Of a stretch of 42,418 nucleotides of DNA, positions 38,714-42,418 are shown piece by piece. Below the pieces are notes generated by a model. That model saw only the letters and a program-made list of their open reading frames with translations, was not told the DNA's origin and made no database searches. Both the position numbers and the translations under genes were made by a program. This DNA comes from an uncultured Lachnospiraceae bacterium (GTDB lineage: Bacteria > Bacillota_A > Clostridia > Lachnospirales > Lachnospiraceae), in contig CADCIU010000024.1 in assembly GCA_902801585.1 (NCBI GenBank), forward strand, positions 1 through 42,418. Direction: 5' to 3'. The first letter of the stretch is position 1. Each line of letters begins with the position of its first letter.

Positions 38714-40411
38714 TTATCTGTCAAGCGAAATGACCGCTGCCTGGAGTCCTTCGAGACGGAGGCATCCGTTCTCAGCTGTCGGTGTTCCAAAATTGGATAA
38801 AAGCATACAGCCGCTCTTATACGGCTCGCCTTCTCTGTCTTTTGGCAGTTCGATCGTTCTTGCATCGGCTAAGAAATTGGCGGCGACAAGAACTGCTTTT
38901 CCGCCTCCTGTTCGAAGGTAGGCGATCAGATTCTTCTCATCCTCCAGATACGGCACAAAATCTCCGTATATGAGCACTTCCTTCCATTCCGGATCCTTGC
39001 GCAGCGCGATCAGCTGCTTATAATACGAGAGCACGGAGTCCCCGCGCTTTTGCTGCTCCTCCACATTGATCTCACGGTAAAGCGGGTTCTCTTTAAGCCA
39101 GGGCTCTCCCTCAGTAAAGCCGGCATGCGCGCCTCCGGTCCACTGCATCGGCGTGCGGGCATTGTCCCTGCTGAAAAAGGAAAGCGTCTCCAGCGCTTTC
39201 TGCTCCGGAACACCTGCCCGGATCGCCACGCTGTAGGCATCGATGGAGGAAATATCGTCCAGCTCCCCGACCGACATGATCTTTTTGTTCTCCATGCCGA
39301 TCTCCTGCCCCTGATATATAAAGGGAAGGCCGCGGCGGAGAAAATAGACCGCTGCCAGCGCTTTTTTGGACGCTTCGCACCGGATCTCGTCCGCAAGGTA
39401 GCGGCTTGCGCCTCTGGGCTCATCGTGGTTCTCTATGATCGTGGAATAAAAGCCTATATCCCCGATCTTCCTGTGCGCCCCGAAAATGCACTTCTTGTAC
39501 GCCTCGATATCTATGCGCTTCGTGTCGAACCACCCTTTGTCACTGTGCCCGTAGATCTCTGCAGAAAAATCGAACATCGTGGAGAAATAGCCGTTCTCGC
39601 CGATGAACAGAGGCAGGTCGTCCTCTTTCTCGTTGAAGACCTCTCCCACGGTGAAAGCGTCATAGGGCGCAAACGCCTTGTCCCGCATCTCGCCGAGAAA
39701 TTCCCCGATTCCCTCCGCTTCCATCAGCATATTGTTGACACTGGAGAGACCGTCGTCCCTGTCGGCGGGATAATCGCGGAACACGGCGGGCTTTTTGATA
39801 TTGATGATGGCGTCGATGCGGAATCCGCCGATCCCTTTTTCCATCCACCACCGGATATTCTTATACACTTCCTCCCTGAGCTCCGGGTTTTCCCAGTTCA
39901 GGTCAGGCTGTTTTTTGTGAAATACATGCAGATACAGCTTGTCCGTGCCGGGCAGTTCGTCCCAGCAGGGTCCGCCAAAATAGGACCTCCAGTTGGTCGG
40001 AAGCCCGCCCTCCGTGTCCTTGTCCCGCAGATAAAAGAATTTGCCGTACTTTCCGTCCGGATCCTCGCAGGCCTTTCGAAACCACTCGTGTTCATCGGAG
40101 CAGTGGTTGACGACGAGATCCATCAGGATCGTCATCCCTCTCTTCCCTGCCTGCGCGATCAGCTCCTCCATGTCCTCCATGGTGCCGAATCTGGGATCGA
40201 TCGAGTAATAGTCGGATATATCATAACCTTCATCCGCCAGCGGCGACTGATAGATCGGAGACAGCCAGATGATATCGACGCCCAGATCCTTCAAATAATC
40301 CAATTTGCTGATAATGCCCTGCAGATCTCCGATTCCGTCGCCGCTCATGTCCATAAAGCTCTTGGGGTAAATCTGATAGGCGACTTTGTCATGCCACCAT
40401 TTTCTTTCCAC
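38714..40411 (-). CDS. GH13 alpha-glucosidase (oligo-1,6-glucosidase/trehalose-6-phosphate hydrolase type)
   Basis: A 565-residue cytoplasmic glycoside hydrolase. Family motifs are WWHDKVAYQIYPKSFMDMSG, the regions DLVVNHCSDEH, GGFRIDAI (nucleophile Asp), TVGEVF (acid/base Glu) and IENHDEPR (transition-state Asp), and the domain B/C end RDNARTPMQWTGG. GH13_31 enzymes split alpha-1,6 or alpha-1,4 links in isomaltose, sucrose or trehalose-6-phosphate; the exact substrate is not certain. It starts with GTG (40409-40411) with AGGAGG 6-7 bases upstream. No PTS or ABC sugar genes lie beside it. Confidence 0.94.
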   Translation of the reverse strand: MERKWWHDKVAYQIYPKSFMDMSGDGIGDLQGIISKLDYLKDLGVDIIWLSPIYQSPLADEGYDISDYYSIDPRFGTMEDMEELIAQAGKRGMTILMDLVVNHCSDEHEWFRKACEDPDGKYGKFFYLRDKDTEGGLPTNWRSYFGGPCWDELPGTDKLYLHVFHKKQPDLNWENPELREEVYKNIRWWMEKGIGGFRIDAIINIKKPAVFRDYPADRDDGLSSVNNMLMEAEGIGEFLGEMRDKAFAPYDAFTVGEVFNEKEDDLPLFIGENGYFSTMFDFSAEIYGHSDKGWFDTKRIDIEAYKKCIFGAHRKIGDIGFYSTIIENHDEPRGASRYLADEIRCEASKKALAAVYFLRRGLPFIYQGQEIGMENKKIMSVGELDDISSIDAYSVAIRAGVPEQKALETLSFFSRDNARTPMQWTGGAHAGFTEGEPWLKENPLYREINVEEQQKRGDSVLSYYKQLIALRKDPEWKEVLIYGDFVPYLEDEKNLIAYLRTGGGKAVLVAANFLADARTIELPKDREGEPYKSGCMLLSNFGTPTAENGCLRLEGLQAAVISLDR

Positions 40412-40439
40412 AAATAACCTCCTAAGTCACAAATGGGCT

Positions 40440-41411
40440 TTACGGGTCATCCTCCGTAAAGTATCCTCCCTTGATCATTCCTTCCATGCCGTCGTAATCG
40501 ACAAGATACCAGCCGTCCCCGAGATCCGCCAGCACATAGACGATGGAGCCGGTGGGAACAATGCCGAAGAGGATCTCCTCGTCGTCCGGATCCCTGAGAT
40601 TGACGGTCTCCGCCAGTCTCCTTGTGACTTCCCGGTTGGCCATGGCCCTTGCGCGCTCCTCGGCTTCCGCCTTCCTGCGCTCCTCTTCTTCTTTCCTCTT
40701 CGCCTCTTCCTCGGCTTTTTTGGCCTCTTCTTCTTTCTTCTTCTTTTCTTCCTCTTGCTTCTTCTTCTCTTCCTCGGCCTTTCTCTTCGCCTCTTCTTCG
40801 GCTTTCTTTTTGGCCTCTTCCTCTTTCTTTTTCTTCTCTTCCTCGGCTTTCTTTCTGGCCTCTTCCTCTTTCTTCTTCTTTTCGGCCTCGGCCTTTCTCT
40901 TCGCCGCCTCTTCGGCCTGTCTCTTCTTCTCTTCTTCTTTTCTCTTCTTTTCCTCGGCTTCGCGCTGTCTGCGCTCTTCCTGCTCGGCTTCCCAGTCTTC
41001 TACGAAATAACCGGTCTTGACATAGCCTTCCGTGCCGCGGAAGCGGATCTTGTACCAGCCGTCTTCCTTATCCTTGATCACGTCCACTTTGCTTCCCTTG
41101 GGAATAACCATGATCACCCGTCTCTCTTCGGGATTGTTGACGAGGCTCACGTCCTCGATGATCGTCTTTCTCTTTCTTACTTCTTCCGTCGCTCCGTCGG
41201 AAGCATCCTCCGAAGTGTCGCCGTAGGGCGTGTTGTCCGGCTCTGCCTCCCTGGCATATTCCATCGTCCCGTAGACAGAAGAATACGGCTCATCGGTGAC
41301 TCTGGATTCCTCCCCGGTCCTGCCCTCCACGCTGTAACTGCCTTGCGCCTGACCGCATCCGGTGATGGTAACCGATGCAGAGAGCAGAATGAGAAGACAA
41401 GCAAGTCTGCT
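40440..41411 (-). CDS. SH3-domain lipoprotein with long charged coiled coil, 5' end missing
   Basis: The reading frame runs back past the visible GTG at 41330 into a lipoprotein signal: RLACLLILLSASVTITGC, with Cys as the lipid-modified residue. But there is no in-frame ATG, GTG or TTG before it, so the start is lost at the junction near 41405-41412. The mature part has two bacterial SH3 domains (VIMVIPKGSKVDVIKDKEDG and LFGIVPTGSIVYVLADLGDG). They are joined by about 110 residues of Lys/Glu/Ala heptads (KKEEEAKKKAEEE-like) forming a rod. Such proteins bind cell wall. It lies 28 bases ahead of the GH13 gene. The product here is probably not made unless the junction is artificial. Confidence 0.82.
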   Translation of the reverse strand, partial: SRLACLLILLSASVTITGCGQAQGSYSVEGRTGEESRVTDEPYSSVYGTMEYAREAEPDNTPYGDTSEDASDGATEEVRKRKTIIEDVSLVNNPEERRVIMVIPKGSKVDVIKDKEDGWYKIRFRGTEGYVKTGYFVEDWEAEQEERRQREAEEKKRKEEEKKRQAEEAAKRKAEAEKKKKEEEARKKAEEEKKKKEEEAKKKAEEEAKRKAEEEKKKQEEEKKKKEEEAKKAEEEAKRKEEEERRKAEAEERARAMANREVTRRLAETVNLRDPDDEEILFGIVPTGSIVYVLADLGDGWYLVDYDGMEGMIKGGYFTEDDP

Positions 41412-42418
41412 TATTACAATAAAGAATATGTAACAAATAAAGGTGACTTGATTGCGACAGTGAATATTACCAGAATCTCTACAAGCGACGTAGATGCTGA
41501 AAAACCGGTTACTGTAGTTGTGGAAAAAGATGGACAGGAAATATTTTCAATTCCTATCTCAAAAACAAATTCGAATGGAAGTGAGGGGAATAACAGCTAT
41601 AAAACAGAAGTAAGTAATGATACAGATAATAATATCGTTAATAACATCAAGATAACAATCTCTCAAGGCGAAAACGGTAACAATGACGGTTCTTATACAA
41701 TTTCTGTGATAGGGAAAAACTATGCAGGAATCCCTGTTTATGTAAAAGAAAAAGAAGATCCCCGTCTGGCAACACCTCTCAGGAAATTGAGGGTGGATCC
41801 TATAACCCTTATGCGATGGTACTGGATACGGTTGGACCTATGGTTACATTCAATCTTAAAACACCACCTGAACCAAATGGACCTTCTAAACCGGATTTAA
41901 ATAACAATCGCTTTTACTGGAATACAACGCATGAATTCACAGCTGAAGTTATAGAGAAAAATGTCAAAGATGATTTTAAAATCTCCTATGAATATATTTC
42001 GGCCAGTGACTATACAACAATAAATGACATCGCAAAAAAGACTTTTTCCAGCACAGAGCTCGTGCCAAATAAAGTTAAAAATGACACATATGAATATACT
42101 TATAACAATACTGATGACGGTGTAATCAGATATTGTTTTGGTGGGACTGATCTTGCAGGAAACCCTGTAACTTTCCAAAACTGCGATGATTATTTGGATA
42201 AAACATCTTCAGGGCAGGGTAGTTCTGGAAATGAGGTTATACGTAGCTATGAGATTGTGACTGACAGGACTCAGCCTGAGATAACACTTGAGTACAGTGA
42301 TTCTGACGACAAGACAGTTCCTGCAAACGATATCTATTTCAATAAAGAGCGTACTGCTACTGTTACTCTGAATGAGAGAACTACTGATTACTCTACAGTT
42401 GATGAGCTCAAAAACGCT
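41406..42418 (+). CDS. Ig-like repeat surface protein fragment, frameshifted, 5' and 3' incomplete
   Basis: AT-rich coding sequence on the plus strand. From about 41406 one frame reads AYYNKEYVTNKGDLIATVNI and IGKNYAGIPVYVKEKED; past about 41765 sense continues in another frame (GNTSQEIEGGSYNPYAMVLD, TVGPMVTFNLKTP, GTDLAGNPVTFQNC, DRTQPEITLEYSD) to the window end. These are repeats of bacterial Ig-like adhesin type, so this is part of a large wall or secreted protein. No start codon or signal peptide is present at the left side. One extra C in the C4 run at 41760-41763 would restore a single frame, so the shift could be a sequencing error. Base use is unlike all genes to the left. Confidence 0.7.

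Noticed and set aside
40386..41900. A 504-codon plus-strand frame with Leu/Phe-rich and Ser-rich stretches
   Set aside because: Its left part is the reverse of the Lys/Glu coiled coil and GH13 gene ends; only the piece right of about 41406 is plausible coding, and that is listed separately.
41897..42178. A 93-codon minus-strand frame at the right edge
   Set aside because: It is antisense to the Ig-like surface gene fragment, whose plus-strand frame reads as good protein.

Overview
The window looks like a chromosomal segment of a Gram-positive anaerobe of the class Clostridia, most likely Lachnospiraceae or a close relative. The evidence is the Clostridia-type ribosomal operon with an attenuated L10 leader, a DUF4317 gene, membrane-tethered SbcCD-like genes, sporeformer-type cell-wall peptidases, strong AGGAGG ribosome binding sites and a dense GC-rich coding pattern. 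The species cannot be fixed from the sequence. Most genes lie on the minus strand. Only the PTS IIC gene, the nuclease/ATPase pair, the DUF4317 gene and the fragment at the right edge are on the plus strand.

Positions 1-5100 (minus strand) hold the transcription/translation block, in reading order rpmG, secE, nusG, rplK, rplA, a CapA-like metallophosphatase gene, the L10 leader, rplJ and rplL (cut by the left edge). nusG has an unusually long N-terminal extension. The CapA-like gene sits between the rplA terminator and the L10 leader promoter. Positions 5200-9700 hold UDP-galactopyranose mutase, a small XRE regulator, a TrpX-like lipoprotein without a permease, and a PTS IIC permease with its own promoter and terminator.

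Positions 9770-17070 carry a 41-residue membrane protein, a zinc-ribbon protein, a CBS/DRTGG family II pyrophosphatase, a VanY-type carboxypeptidase, a Nudix hydrolase, a remarkable transglutaminase-membrane-acylphosphatase ORF with an internal ribosome binding site, and an unknown protein. Positions 17100-21560 form a divergent unit: a WYL regulator against a SbcD/YhaO-like nuclease and a SbcC/YhaN-like ATPase with two membrane segments. A perfect 16-bp palindrome lies just after the promoter of the nuclease gene.

Positions 21569-32524 hold a second Nudix gene, a CAP-domain protein, an S1-domain protein, DUF4317, a rhomboid protease, an operon of a membrane protein with a ROK-like kinase, then CsoR-type repressor, AGE-family epimerase and D,D-carboxypeptidase genes, and a MATE transporter. 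Positions 32632-41411 hold an L,D-transpeptidase, a Na+-dependent transporter, a membrane protein with an acidic tail, Hsp33, a family 2 glycosyltransferase, a GH13 alpha-glucosidase and an SH3 lipoprotein with a long charged coiled coil.

At about 41405-41412 the sequence changes abruptly. The SH3 lipoprotein loses its start there, and an AT-rich, Ig-like surface protein fragment on the other strand begins mid-gene with no start, then carries a frameshift. This is either a rearrangement or a chimeric assembly joint and should be tested before anything to its right is treated as linked. I saw no tRNA, rRNA, CRISPR array, transposase or phage gene.
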